A DNA stretch of 8,146 nucleotides from CAG-390 sp045636385 (GTDB lineage Bacteria; Bacillota; Clostridia; Oscillospirales; CAG-272), in the NCBI GenBank assembly GCA_045636385.1, contig JAZTXK010000053.1, positions 1 through 8,146 of the forward strand. Direction: 5' to 3'. The notes under the pieces were generated by a model. It saw only the letters and a list, made by a program, of their open reading frames with translations. It had not been told where the DNA came from and did not search any database. The position numbers and the translations under genes were made by a program. This document shows positions 1-6,557 of the stretch, piece by piece. Each line of letters opens with the position of its first letter. Position 1 is the first letter of the stretch.

Positions 1-199
1 AGAACGACATGCCTACGATCGGACTTAGGTTGCGCTTCTCGGATGGGACGTTGCGGTTAACCTCCGCGTACTCGTTGCAGCGCTCTTCCTTGTTGCTGCC
101 GTTATGCAGTTTATTGGACTTGCTCTCGTTTACAACCTTGACAAGAAGACTCTTGCAAAGATGAACGCAGAGCTCGAGGCAAGCAGAAGCGCAGAATAA
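1..199 (+). CDS. C-terminal fragment of a membrane transporter, probably MFS/GPH sugar symporter
   Basis: Partial gene entering from the left edge and ending at TAA 197-199. From 29 the frame reads one hydrophobic segment (VLVAALFLVAAVMQFIGLAL) followed by a charged tail (YNLDKKTLAKMNAELEASRSAE). A last transmembrane helix followed by a K/E-rich 'K.NAELEA' tail is typical of the end of GPH-type sugar:cation symporters, which would suit the glycosidase gene next door. The same frame has a TAG at 26-28, while the frame starting at base 3 reads NDMPTIGL before that point, so a one-base loss near 26 is possible. Only about 57 residues are readable, so the family call is moderate and the substrate is unknown. 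Confidence 0.5.
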
Positions 200-208
200 T
201 TTAATGAT

Positions 209-245
209 AATTCGGTGTCCGCCCGAAGGAGCCGGACGCCGAATT
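209..245 (+). terminator. Intrinsic terminator after the transporter gene
   Basis: Arms 209-221 and 233-245 pair over 13 bp with one G-U pair (AATTCGGTGTCCG against CGGACGCCGAATT) around an 11-nt loop. The T-rich stretch 244-260 follows. It lies 9 nt after the transporter stop and before the GH2 promoter, separating the two genes. Confidence 0.75.
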
Positions 246-246
246 T

Positions 247-268
247 AACTTAATTTTATTGTTAAGTT
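247..268. promoter_or_regulatory. Operator-like dyad over the GH2 -35 region
   Basis: A perfect inverted repeat, AACTTAA (247-253) and TTAAGTT (262-268), with an 8-bp centre. It covers the proposed -35 box at 259-264, where a repressor would block RNA polymerase. No regulator gene is visible in the window. A short AT-rich dyad can arise by chance, so this is a candidate only. Confidence 0.4.
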
Positions 269-287
269 CATATTTTTAGAGTATAAT
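259..287 (+). promoter_or_regulatory. Sigma-A promoter of the GH2 gene
   Basis: -35 TTGTTA (259-264), 17-bp spacer, -10 TATAAT (282-287). The start of transcription would be near 294, giving a short leader before the ribosome binding site AGGAG at 306-310. Confidence 0.75.
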
Positions 288-317
288 TTTGTGTAATAAA
301 TTTTTAGGAGAAACACA

Positions 318-2600
318 GTGAGAAACATTGTAAATCTTAATTCGGATTGGCTGTTCGTCAAGGATACGACCGACATATCTCTCCGCAATGGCGAGAAGAT
401 CAGCCTTCCCCATACCTGGAACGCCGAAGACGGCTTTGACGGCGGCAACGATTATTTCAGAGGCTCCTGTCTCTATTTTAAGACTCTCGAGAAGTCCGCG
501 CTTCCCGAGGCTGACCTTTATTATCTCGAATTCCGCGGCGCAAATTCCTCGGCTGACGTCTACGTCGGCGGCAAGAAGCTTGCGCACCACGACGGCGGAT
601 ACTCCACCTGGAGAGTAAACATCACAGGGGAGATCACGGATAAGACCGAGATCGCCGTTATCGTTGATAACTCCGCAAACGACAGAGTTTACCCCCAGAT
701 GGCGGACTTTACCTTCTACGGCGGTCTTTACCGTAACGTAAGCCTCATTTGCGTTAACAAGGCGCACTTCGACCTTGATTATTACGGCGCGCCCGGCATC
801 AAGATCACTCCCGCAGTCGAGGGCAAGAACGCGAAGGTTGAGGTTGAGGTATTCGTAAAAGATATCCTACCCTCGCAGAAGATCGTTTATACCCTCTATG
901 ATAAGGAAGAAAACGAGCTTCAGAAGATCGAATCGACCGAGACCAAGGTAAGCTTTGATATCAAGAACGTTCATCTCTGGAACGGACGCAAGGATCCCTA
1001 TCTCTATTGCTGTGAGGCGGAGATCGTCGAGGGTGACTGCGTAATCGACAACGTCTGCAGCCGCTTCGGTTGCCGTACCTTTAAGATCGATCCCGAAAAC
1101 GGCTTCATCCTCAACGGTGAGGAATATCCCCTGCGCGGCGTATCGCGCCATCAGGACAGATGGGGCGTGGGCAACGCGCTTCTCCCCGAGCATCATACCG
1201 AGGATATCGATCTTATTTGCGAGGTCGGCGCAACCACTATTCGTCTCGCTCACTATCAGCACGATCAGTATTTCTACGATCTCTGCGACGAGCGCGGTCT
1301 CGTTATCTGGGCGGAGATCCCCTATATCTCGAAGCATATGCCCGGCGGACGCGAGAATACGATCTCGCAGATGAAGGAGCTCGTTTCGCAGAACTATAAC
1401 CATCCCTCGATCGTAGTCTGGGGACTTTCCAACGAGATCGGTATCGGCGGCGCGGACGAGGATCTTCTTGAGAATCACCGCATCCTCAACGATATGGTTC
1501 ACGAGATGGATAAGACCCGTCTTACCACCGTCGCGGCTGTTTCGATGTGCAAGATGGACGATCCCTATCTGCAGATTCCCGACGTTGTTTCCTACAACCA
1601 CTATTTCGGCTGGTACGGCGGCGACACCACGATGAACGGCCCTTGGTTCGATAAGTTCCACGCTATGAACCCCACCATCCCGATCGGATGCTCCGAGTAC
1701 GGATGCGAGGCGCTCAACTGGCATACCTCGGATCCCAAGCAGGGCGACTACACTGAGGAATATCAGTCTTACTACCACGAGGAGCTGATCAAGCAGCTCT
1801 TTACCCGCAAGTATATGTGGGCAACCCACGTCTGGAACATGTTCGATTTCGGCGCAGACGCGCGTGCGGAGGGCGGCGAGAACGGACAGAACCACAAGGG
1901 CCTTGTCACAATGGACAGAAAGTACAAGAAGGACGCCTTCTTTGCTTACAAGGCGTGGCTTGTTTCCCCCGAGGTCGATCCCTTCGTTCATCTCTGCTCG
2001 AAGCGATATATCGACCGCGTTGAGGACGTAACGAAGGTCACCGTATACTCAAACCTCCCCGAGGTTGAGCTCTTCGTAAACGGCAAGAGTATCGGCAAGA
2101 AGACGGCTCCCGATCATTTCTTCTACTTTGACGTGAAGAACGAGGGCGAATCCACCATCGTTGCCAAGGCGGGCGAGCTTACCGACGAGGGCAAGATCCG
2201 CAAGGTCAGCGAGATGAATATGGATTACGTTCTTCGCGAGGTCGGTGCGGTTCTCAACTGGTTCGACGTTGTTGAGATCGAGGGCAGATTCTCGATCAAC
2301 GACAAGATCTCGGATATTATGCAGTCGAAGCGCGGCAAGCTCTGGTTCATCCGTCTCGGACTTAATCTCAAAAAGAAGATGGACGCCAAGAAGAAGGGCC
2401 GTAAGGGCGAGAAGAAGTCGGGCGGCTTTGACGTCGATCTCAAGGGCGGCGCTATGAGCGGTATCATGGATATGCTCGGCGGCTTCAGCGTTCTCCGACT
2501 CTCCTCGATGATGGGAATGATGGATATCTCCTTCACCAAGGAAGAGCTTCTTAAGATGAATAAGCAGCTTAATAAGATCAAGAAGCCCAAAACGAAATAA
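318..2600 (+). CDS. Glycoside hydrolase family 2 enzyme (beta-galactosidase/beta-glucuronidase type)
   Basis: A 760-residue retaining exo-glycosidase with no signal peptide, so probably cytoplasmic and acting on imported sugars. Order: jelly-roll sugar-binding domain (~1-145), Ig-like domain (~155-255), TIM barrel (~257-550), second Ig-like domain (~572-630, ELFVNGKSIG), then an unusual tail. The acid/base is Glu373 in WGLSNEIG and the nucleophile is Glu460 in GCSEYG; YNHYFGWY (~426-433) is the usual active-site tyrosine segment. N-H-K-G at 525-528 matches the NxKG pattern used by beta-glucuronidases, but NDKG-type motifs also occur in GH2 beta-galactosidases, so specificity stays open. The start is GTG 318, 7 nt after AGGAG. 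Residues ~631-760 form a Lys/Met-rich tail. The neighbouring transporter fragment suggests an uptake-and-hydrolysis locus. Confidence 0.93.
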   Translation: MRNIVNLNSDWLFVKDTTDISLRNGEKISLPHTWNAEDGFDGGNDYFRGSCLYFKTLEKSALPEADLYYLEFRGANSSADVYVGGKKLAHHDGGYSTWRVNITGEITDKTEIAVIVDNSANDRVYPQMADFTFYGGLYRNVSLICVNKAHFDLDYYGAPGIKITPAVEGKNAKVEVEVFVKDILPSQKIVYTLYDKEENELQKIESTETKVSFDIKNVHLWNGRKDPYLYCCEAEIVEGDCVIDNVCSRFGCRTFKIDPENGFILNGEEYPLRGVSRHQDRWGVGNALLPEHHTEDIDLICEVGATTIRLAHYQHDQYFYDLCDERGLVIWAEIPYISKHMPGGRENTISQMKELVSQNYNHPSIVVWGLSNEIGIGGADEDLLENHRILNDMVHEMDKTRLTTVAAVSMCKMDDPYLQIPDVVSYNHYFGWYGGDTTMNGPWFDKFHAMNPTIPIGCSEYGCEALNWHTSDPKQGDYTEEYQSYYHEELIKQLFTRKYMWATHVWNMFDFGADARAEGGENGQNHKGLVTMDRKYKKDAFFAYKAWLVSPEVDPFVHLCSKRYIDRVEDVTKVTVYSNLPEVELFVNGKSIGKKTAPDHFFYFDVKNEGESTIVAKAGELTDEGKIRKVSEMNMDYVLREVGAVLNWFDVVEIEGRFSINDKISDIMQSKRGKLWFIRLGLNLKKKMDAKKKGRKGEKKSGGFDVDLKGGAMSGIMDMLGGFSVLRLSSMMGMMDISFTKEELLKMNKQLNKIKKPKTK

Positions 2601-2615
2601 ACAGAATCAGCAGGG

Positions 2616-2768
2616 AAGTTTTTAAAAATTCTAAAGAAACTTTTTTCAAAAAGTTTCTTTAGCCGACCTCCGCAGAGGTCGGAACACTCCCCGTGCCACA
2701 AACCGGCGGCGCCCCTGCCGACGGTTTGGAATAATCAAAGCCTCCCGCGCGGGAGGCTTTGATTATTC
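2616..2768 (+). repeat. Four-hairpin intergenic element, copy 1
   Basis: Begins 15 nt after the GH2 stop. In order: AAGTTTTT lead-in (2616-2631); core palindrome AAAGAAACTTTTT/AAAAAGTTTCTTT (2633-2660); hairpin II CCGACCTC-CGCA-GAGGTCGG (2663-2682); a 16-nt linker; hairpin III with arms 2699-2710 and 2717-2728 (12 bp, one internal mismatch); hairpin IV, a perfect 40-nt palindrome (2729-2768) that abuts hairpin III. The 28-nt core is the exact reverse complement of the core in copy 2 (3663-3818), and every other part has a counterpart there in the same order. It is non-coding. Confidence 0.85.
2729..2768. terminator. Hairpin IV of copy 1: perfect 20-bp palindrome, probable terminator
   Basis: The sequence is fully self-complementary around 2748/2749. 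It has a GC-rich heart (CCTCCCGCGCGGGAGG) flanked by AAAG on the left and CTTT on the right, so it would fold in transcripts of either strand. The U-rich part lies inside the stem's descending arm (CTTTGATTATT) rather than as a clean run after it. It sits 128 nt after the GH2 stop and just ahead of the next promoter. Confidence 0.6.
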
Positions 2769-2793
2769 ACCTTTTCTAAAATCTCCGCAGATA

Positions 2794-2822
2794 TTGACAA
2801 TTCCTCATATATATGCTATAAT
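2794..2822 (+). promoter_or_regulatory. Consensus sigma-A promoter of the membrane-protein gene
   Basis: TTGACA (2794-2799), 17 bp, TATAAT (2817-2822): an exact consensus match, implying strong constitutive transcription starting near 2829. The ribosome binding site GGAGG (2844-2848) follows. Confidence 0.88.
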
Positions 2823-2854
2823 AGATTTAACACAATTCATTTCGGAGGTGTATC

Positions 2855-3664
2855 ATGAAGTACAAGAAGTGGTGGATGCCCGCGGTGTTTATGGTTGTTT
2901 CGGCGGTATTCCTTGTGATCGGGCTTATTCTTTCTGTGGTGCTTGGCGAGGACAATTCGATGACGAATCACATCTATTTTCTTATCGGTATGGGTATATG
3001 GTTCTTCCTTGCGATTCCCGCGCTTTCATTGATATATGCCAGACGGGTGCTCGCCGATGACAGGGAGAGAATCTTGCTGACGCTCTATAATTCCGTTATG
3101 ATTGTTCTGCCCGTAGCTGCGTTGCTGTTTGCCGGTGTGAACAAAGACCTGCTGATCAGCCTCTTGCTGTTTTTTATATGGACTGAGATGTGGGCACTGC
3201 TTGGACTTGCCGGAAAGGGTGAGAAAAAGGCTGACGTATGGTATGTTCCGGTGTTTCTCGGAGTAGCTACATTGGTTATCAATATGTATCTAGGCTTTTT
3301 CTTTTCGGGAACTTTGATTGTTGCGATCCTCTCCTGCGTTATTTGTCCTATAGCGATAGCGATCTACGCGAGGGTATGCGTCCGTGACCGCGGCAGTAAG
3401 ATATTCTTTACCATGTATGTCTCGCTTGCGATTCTTGTTTCGATTTTTGGTCAATACGTCTATTCGATTATAGACGGAAAGATCGTGCTCGACGATCCTC
3501 TTTGGGACAGTGTTTGGCTGATACTTTCCGCGCTCGGCACATTTATACTATACGAGCTTGCCGCCCTCCTTGGCGCGGGTGTTAAGATCAAGCTGCCGAA
3601 GAGGAAGAAAAAGGTTCTCGGAGAAGAGAAAACCGAAGAAATTGAAGATAATAAAGAAGATTGA
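2855..3664 (+). CDS. Eight-helix membrane protein of unknown function with an internal duplication
   Basis: 269 residues; I do not recognise a named family. Hydrophobic segments lie near residues 9-30, 38-61, 74-94, 98-119, 129-150, 152-172, 183-204 and 218-241, so about eight membrane helices, followed by a basic then acidic cytoplasmic tail (KLPKRKKK, then EEKTEEIEDNKED). The two halves repeat: W-W-M-P (6-9)/W-Y-V-P (129-132), IYAR...DR (60-70)/IYAR...DR (170-179), L-Y-N-S/M-Y-V-S, and E-x-x-ALLG (111-117)/E-x-x-ALLG (234-240). The start is ATG 2855, 6 nt after GGAGG, under a consensus promoter. It is monocistronic: the TGA stop overlaps the first bases of a 20-bp hairpin. It lies between two inverted copies of the four-hairpin element. 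Function cannot be inferred. Confidence 0.85.
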   Translation: MKYKKWWMPAVFMVVSAVFLVIGLILSVVLGEDNSMTNHIYFLIGMGIWFFLAIPALSLIYARRVLADDRERILLTLYNSVMIVLPVAALLFAGVNKDLLISLLLFFIWTEMWALLGLAGKGEKKADVWYVPVFLGVATLVINMYLGFFFSGTLIVAILSCVICPIAIAIYARVCVRDRGSKIFFTMYVSLAILVSIFGQYVYSIIDGKIVLDDPLWDSVWLILSALGTFILYELAALLGAGVKIKLPKRKKKVLGEEKTEEIEDNKED

Positions 3665-3706
3665 CAGAAAAGCACTCCATCCGTTTGGATGGAGTGCTTT
3701 TCTGTC
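3663..3706. terminator. Hairpin IV of copy 2: bidirectional terminator
   Basis: Perfect 20-bp stem (3663-3682 with 3687-3706) around GTTT. GACAGAAAAGCACTCC on the left gives a U-run inside CTTTTCTGTC on the right. It begins within the TGA stop of the membrane-protein gene and can serve that gene on the plus strand and the metallohydrolase gene on the minus strand. Confidence 0.78.
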
Positions 3707-3818
3707 CGAGCAGTCGGCGGGGCGCCGCCTGCTCGAAGCGCATATTGCGAGGCGCTGCCTCGCGCTCCGCAAAAGAAACTTTTTGAAAAAAGTTTCTTTT
3801 GAATCTTCAAAAACTTTT
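3663..3818 (-). repeat. Four-hairpin intergenic element, copy 2 (inverted)
   Basis: Read on the minus strand it begins 19 nt after the stop of the 3838-4887 gene. In order: AAGTTTTTGAAGATTC lead-in (3818-3801), the core palindrome (3800-3771), hairpin II GCGAGGC-AGC-GCCTCGC (3763-3747), an 11-nt linker, hairpin III (3735-3707), then hairpin IV (3706-3663) with no gap. The core and lead-in match copy 1 almost base for base. Hairpins II and III differ in sequence but keep their pairing, and hairpin III keeps the same inner bases and the same single mismatch as copy 1. Confidence 0.85.
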
Positions 3819-3837
3819 GGGCTTTTTGTTTGGGTGG

Positions 3838-4887
3838 TTATTTATCGTTCCAGATCGGGTTTCCGAGTGCGAGGCGGAGACCGCGGTTGATGTCGAAGAC
3901 CTCTGTGCGGTAGAAGGAAGCGTTGGGGTCGCAATCGACGGAGATGGTAACGCCTTCCTCACAGGAGAATTCAATGCTTTCGACAACGCCCGCATCGGTA
4001 ATGAGGTCGAGGCGGTAGGAGTGCTCGGGATTTTTTACGCTCTTGTGGAAGTCGCAAGCGGAAACCGTGAGGCGCTGTCCTTCAAAATTGAGATGACCGC
4101 CCATTCTTGTATCGCCGACGCACATCTTGATGCCCACGGGACCGCAAACGAAATCGCCCTCTCGCAGATGCTGAATGTAGGATACGTTCTTGCGCTCTGC
4201 CGAATAGATGGTGGTCAGGGCTGTATCGGTGCAGCAGGCGTGCTTGTCGCCGCCCGCACAGCAGTAAAGTCGCTTGCCAAGCGCGAGGATGTCGCAATAG
4301 AGCTTGTAGTTATTTTCGGTATGCTTCGAATCAAGTGATTTATAAGTTACCTCGATGCCCGTGTAGTCGCGGAACCAATAGTCGAGAGGGTTCTCCGAGA
4401 GCATTTTCTGCTTCGGGTGCGGATGAACGAAGAATCCGCCGAGCGAGAGCACCTTTTCAACGATCTCGGTGAAGCGCTCGCGGGTGAACTTCGGGTAGAT
4501 GAAGTGACCCTCCGCGCCGCCCTCAAACTGATATTCGGGGAAGGCATGAAGTAGCTCCTCGGTCGATTTCGGACCGGGGAAGATCATATTGTAATGCATC
4601 GAATTGAGCTCACAGACGGTGTCGCTGATAGCCGTTCCGGGTTCTGTTCCGCCGATAAATACGCCGTCCTCCCATTCGGGGAGATACATATGGCGCACCT
4701 GCTTGTGGTCGAGTATTGCGGCAAAATCCAAGCCGAGCGCCTCCATCGCGCCCTTCCAGTGGTCAAGGTTGCGCTTGCCGTCGGCAGTTCCGCCGGTCGC
4801 GGCGTGGTCGTGAAGCTCACCGTAAAATGCCCGTCTGCCCTCATAAAGCGCGGCAAGGTGGGCGATCTCTTTTTCTGTTGCGTACAT
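3838..4887 (-). CDS. PHP-superfamily metallohydrolase, CehA/McbA-like
   Basis: 349 residues. Metal-ligand motifs follow the PHP order: LHDH (His26, Asp27, His28), DH (Asp60, His61), G-T-E (Glu82), HPH (His155, His157), G-I-E-V (Glu179) and GGDKH (Asp214, His216). A beta-rich C-terminal domain (~245-349), ending in LALGNPIW, resembles the tail of CehA/McbA-type members. PHP enzymes hydrolyse phosphoester or related bonds with two or three metals; the substrate here is unknown. There is no signal peptide, so it is probably cytoplasmic. I choose ATG 4887 because GGGAGG (4902-4897) lies 9 nt before it; the longer frame to 4962 would run through the promoter and adds an unlikely Ile/Tyr-rich leader. 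It is transcribed divergently from the solute-binding lipoprotein, suggesting shared control. Confidence 0.85.
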   Translation of the reverse strand: MYATEKEIAHLAALYEGRRAFYGELHDHAATGGTADGKRNLDHWKGAMEALGLDFAAILDHKQVRHMYLPEWEDGVFIGGTEPGTAISDTVCELNSMHYNMIFPGPKSTEELLHAFPEYQFEGGAEGHFIYPKFTRERFTEIVEKVLSLGGFFVHPHPKQKMLSENPLDYWFRDYTGIEVTYKSLDSKHTENNYKLYCDILALGKRLYCCAGGDKHACCTDTALTTIYSAERKNVSYIQHLREGDFVCGPVGIKMCVGDTRMGGHLNFEGQRLTVSACDFHKSVKNPEHSYRLDLITDAGVVESIEFSCEEGVTISVDCDPNASFYRTEVFDINRGLRLALGNPIWNDK

Positions 4888-4921
4888 TATTTGAGTCCTC
4901 CCGAAGGATATTATTTTTTTA

Positions 4922-4950
4922 ATTATAGCATAATACGTTATCGTTGTCAA
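4922..4950 (-). promoter_or_regulatory. Consensus promoter of the PHP metallohydrolase gene
   Basis: On the minus strand: TTGACA (4950-4945), 17 bp, TATAAT (4927-4922), with TGC directly before the -10. An exact consensus pair, about 35 bp upstream of the chosen ATG. Confidence 0.85.
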
Positions 4951-4955
4951 GTGTA

Positions 4956-4984
4956 TTGACAAAAGGGATAAATAATGATATAAT
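4956..4984 (+). promoter_or_regulatory. Consensus promoter of the solute-binding protein gene
   Basis: TTGACA (4956-4961), 17 bp, TATAAT (4979-4984). Its -35 lies only 5 bp from the -35 of the divergent minus-strand promoter, forming TTGTCAA-gtgta-TTGACAA. The ribosome binding site AAGGAG is at 5002-5007. Confidence 0.88.
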
Positions 4985-5016
4985 TAAACTAATTATAAAC
5001 AAAGGAGAATTCAGAT

Positions 5017-6552
5017 ATGACTTCAAAGCTTATACTGAAAATTACTTCCGCCGCGCTTGTTATCGTTATGCTGCTTTCGGCTTTCGTTGCCTGCGCTGAA
5101 ACGAACGGCGGAGAAAACGTAACTACAGAGAACGCCGAGACCGAAATTCCCTCGGCGACCGAGGCTGTCGAAACACAGCCCGAGGAGACCGTAGTCGGCG
5201 ACGACGTTCCCGAACTCAATTTCGGCGACGAGGAAATCGTCATTCTTGGGCGCAACCGCGACTGGTTTGCCGACGAGATCGTTGTAGCGGACGAAAACGG
5301 CACTATCGTTAACGATGCTGTCTATAAGAGAAATTTGCTCGTTAGCGATCGTCTTGGCATTAATCTCGTTTTTCAGGGAGTTGGGTCAACTAACAGCACC
5401 GATAACTATGCGGTTCGCGATGCGCTTAGCAAATATATCGAGTCGGGCGCAGAGGATGTAGACCTTGTTTCAAACGCGGCTTACGTTGCTGCTTCCACTC
5501 AGGCAGATGGACTTTACCTCAATCTTACCAACGTCGAAAACCTTGATCTTTCAAAGCCTTATTGGTCGCAGGGTCTTAACACGGCAATGGAGGTTGGCGG
5601 CGCGCAGTATCTTTGCTCGGGAGCTGTCTTCCTTTCCTACTACCGCTTCATTTTCGTAACCTTCTTCAATGTTGATACGTTCAGCAACGCAGGTATCGAG
5701 CCTCTTTATGATACCGTTGAGCGTGGTGAATGGACTCTTGAAAAGCAGTTCGTTATTGCTGAACAGCTCTACAGAGATAACAACGGTAACGGTGAGTCTG
5801 ACGAGGGCGACTTCTTTGGCTTTATGGGTAACCACGATATGATCGGTGTTGACGGTTATTGGGCATCCTTCGAGCTCCCGATTCTCACTAAGGACGAAGA
5901 CGGATACTACAAGTACGATCTCGATCTTGAGCGCACCGGAAAGGCTGTTGAGCTTATCAATGATTTCTTCTGGAACAACAAGGGCGTTATGCGCGTTACC
6001 TATAAGTCCGGCGACACCGAGCAGGACGACATTGCACAGAGCTTTGCAAATGAAGAAGCTGCAATGGTAACTCTTCGTCTTATCGAATGCGAAAACGATC
6101 TTGTGGGTATGAATAACTACGGTATCGTTCCGCTTCCCAAGCTCGATCAGAATCAGCAGCTCAACCGCGCGGCTATTCACGATTCCTTCTCTGCATTTTC
6201 TATTCCTAATTTCAATTTCAGCAATGAAGAGCTTTCGATGCTCGGAGCGGTTCTTGAGGTAATGGCTTCGCAGAGCTTCAAGACCATCACTCCCGCATAC
6301 TACGAGCAGGCACTCAAGGGCAGATACATAAACGACCCTCAGTCGGTCCGTATGCTTGATGAGATTACCCAGAACGTATGGATCGAGGCGGGTATTCTTA
6401 ACTGTAATGCGATCGAGGCTCCCCACAAGACCTTCAGAGATGCCATTAAGAATAAATATTTCAACGCAAACTCGCTCTTCTCGCAGAAGGCGAAGATAAC
6501 CCAGAGAAAGGTCAATGACCTTAACGCAAGCCTCGAAAAGCTGCTTGGCTGA
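5017..6552 (+). CDS. Extracellular solute-binding lipoprotein of an ABC importer (family 1-like)
   Basis: 511 residues. A type II signal peptide ends at FVAC, with lipid-anchored Cys26; Phe at -3 is slightly unusual. A Thr/Glu-rich tether (~27-65) follows, then a bilobal binding domain. Features resembling large gut-Firmicute sugar/peptide-binding proteins include the opening V-Y-K-R-N (103-107), GEWT (237-240), and an EF-hand-like acidic loop DNNGNGESDEGD (254-265) before FFGF. It would capture a ligand at the cell surface, most likely a glycan fragment. The start is ATG 5017, 9 nt after AAGGAG. No permease or ATPase gene follows; a terminator comes directly after the stop, so it must use a partner encoded elsewhere. 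Ligand unknown. Confidence 0.85.
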   Translation: MTSKLILKITSAALVIVMLLSAFVACAETNGGENVTTENAETEIPSATEAVETQPEETVVGDDVPELNFGDEEIVILGRNRDWFADEIVVADENGTIVNDAVYKRNLLVSDRLGINLVFQGVGSTNSTDNYAVRDALSKYIESGAEDVDLVSNAAYVAASTQADGLYLNLTNVENLDLSKPYWSQGLNTAMEVGGAQYLCSGAVFLSYYRFIFVTFFNVDTFSNAGIEPLYDTVERGEWTLEKQFVIAEQLYRDNNGNGESDEGDFFGFMGNHDMIGVDGYWASFELPILTKDEDGYYKYDLDLERTGKAVELINDFFWNNKGVMRVTYKSGDTEQDDIAQSFANEEAAMVTLRLIECENDLVGMNNYGIVPLPKLDQNQQLNRAAIHDSFSAFSIPNFNFSNEELSMLGAVLEVMASQSFKTITPAYYEQALKGRYINDPQSVRMLDEITQNVWIEAGILNCNAIEAPHKTFRDAIKNKYFNANSLFSQKAKITQRKVNDLNASLEKLLG

Positions 6553-6557
6553 TAATT

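Noticed and set aside
867..1991. Long minus-strand open frame of 374 codons inside the GH2 gene
   Set aside because: It is antisense to the catalytic barrel with conserved active-site motifs; it looks like a shadow created by the codon bias of the real gene, with no ribosome binding site or recognisable product.
2616..3818. Insertion sequence or transposon with ~150-bp terminal inverted repeats
   Set aside because: The enclosed protein is not a transposase, the repeats differ by paired changes rather than being near-identical, and no target-site duplication is seen at the outer ends. A 3'-UTR module fits better.
3799..4338. Plus-strand open frame of 179 codons over the element and metallohydrolase 3' end
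   Set aside because: It overlaps the PHP gene antisense and starts inside the hairpin element, with no proper ribosome binding site.
4888..4962. Longer start for the PHP protein at 4962
   Set aside because: The extra 25 codons cover the -10 and -35 of its own consensus promoter, and the GGGAGG ribosome binding site points to the ATG at 4887.
5551..6426. Minus-strand open frame of 291 codons inside the solute-binding protein gene
   Set aside because: It is a mirror of a well-supported gene with lipobox and promoter; the translation has no recognisable family features.
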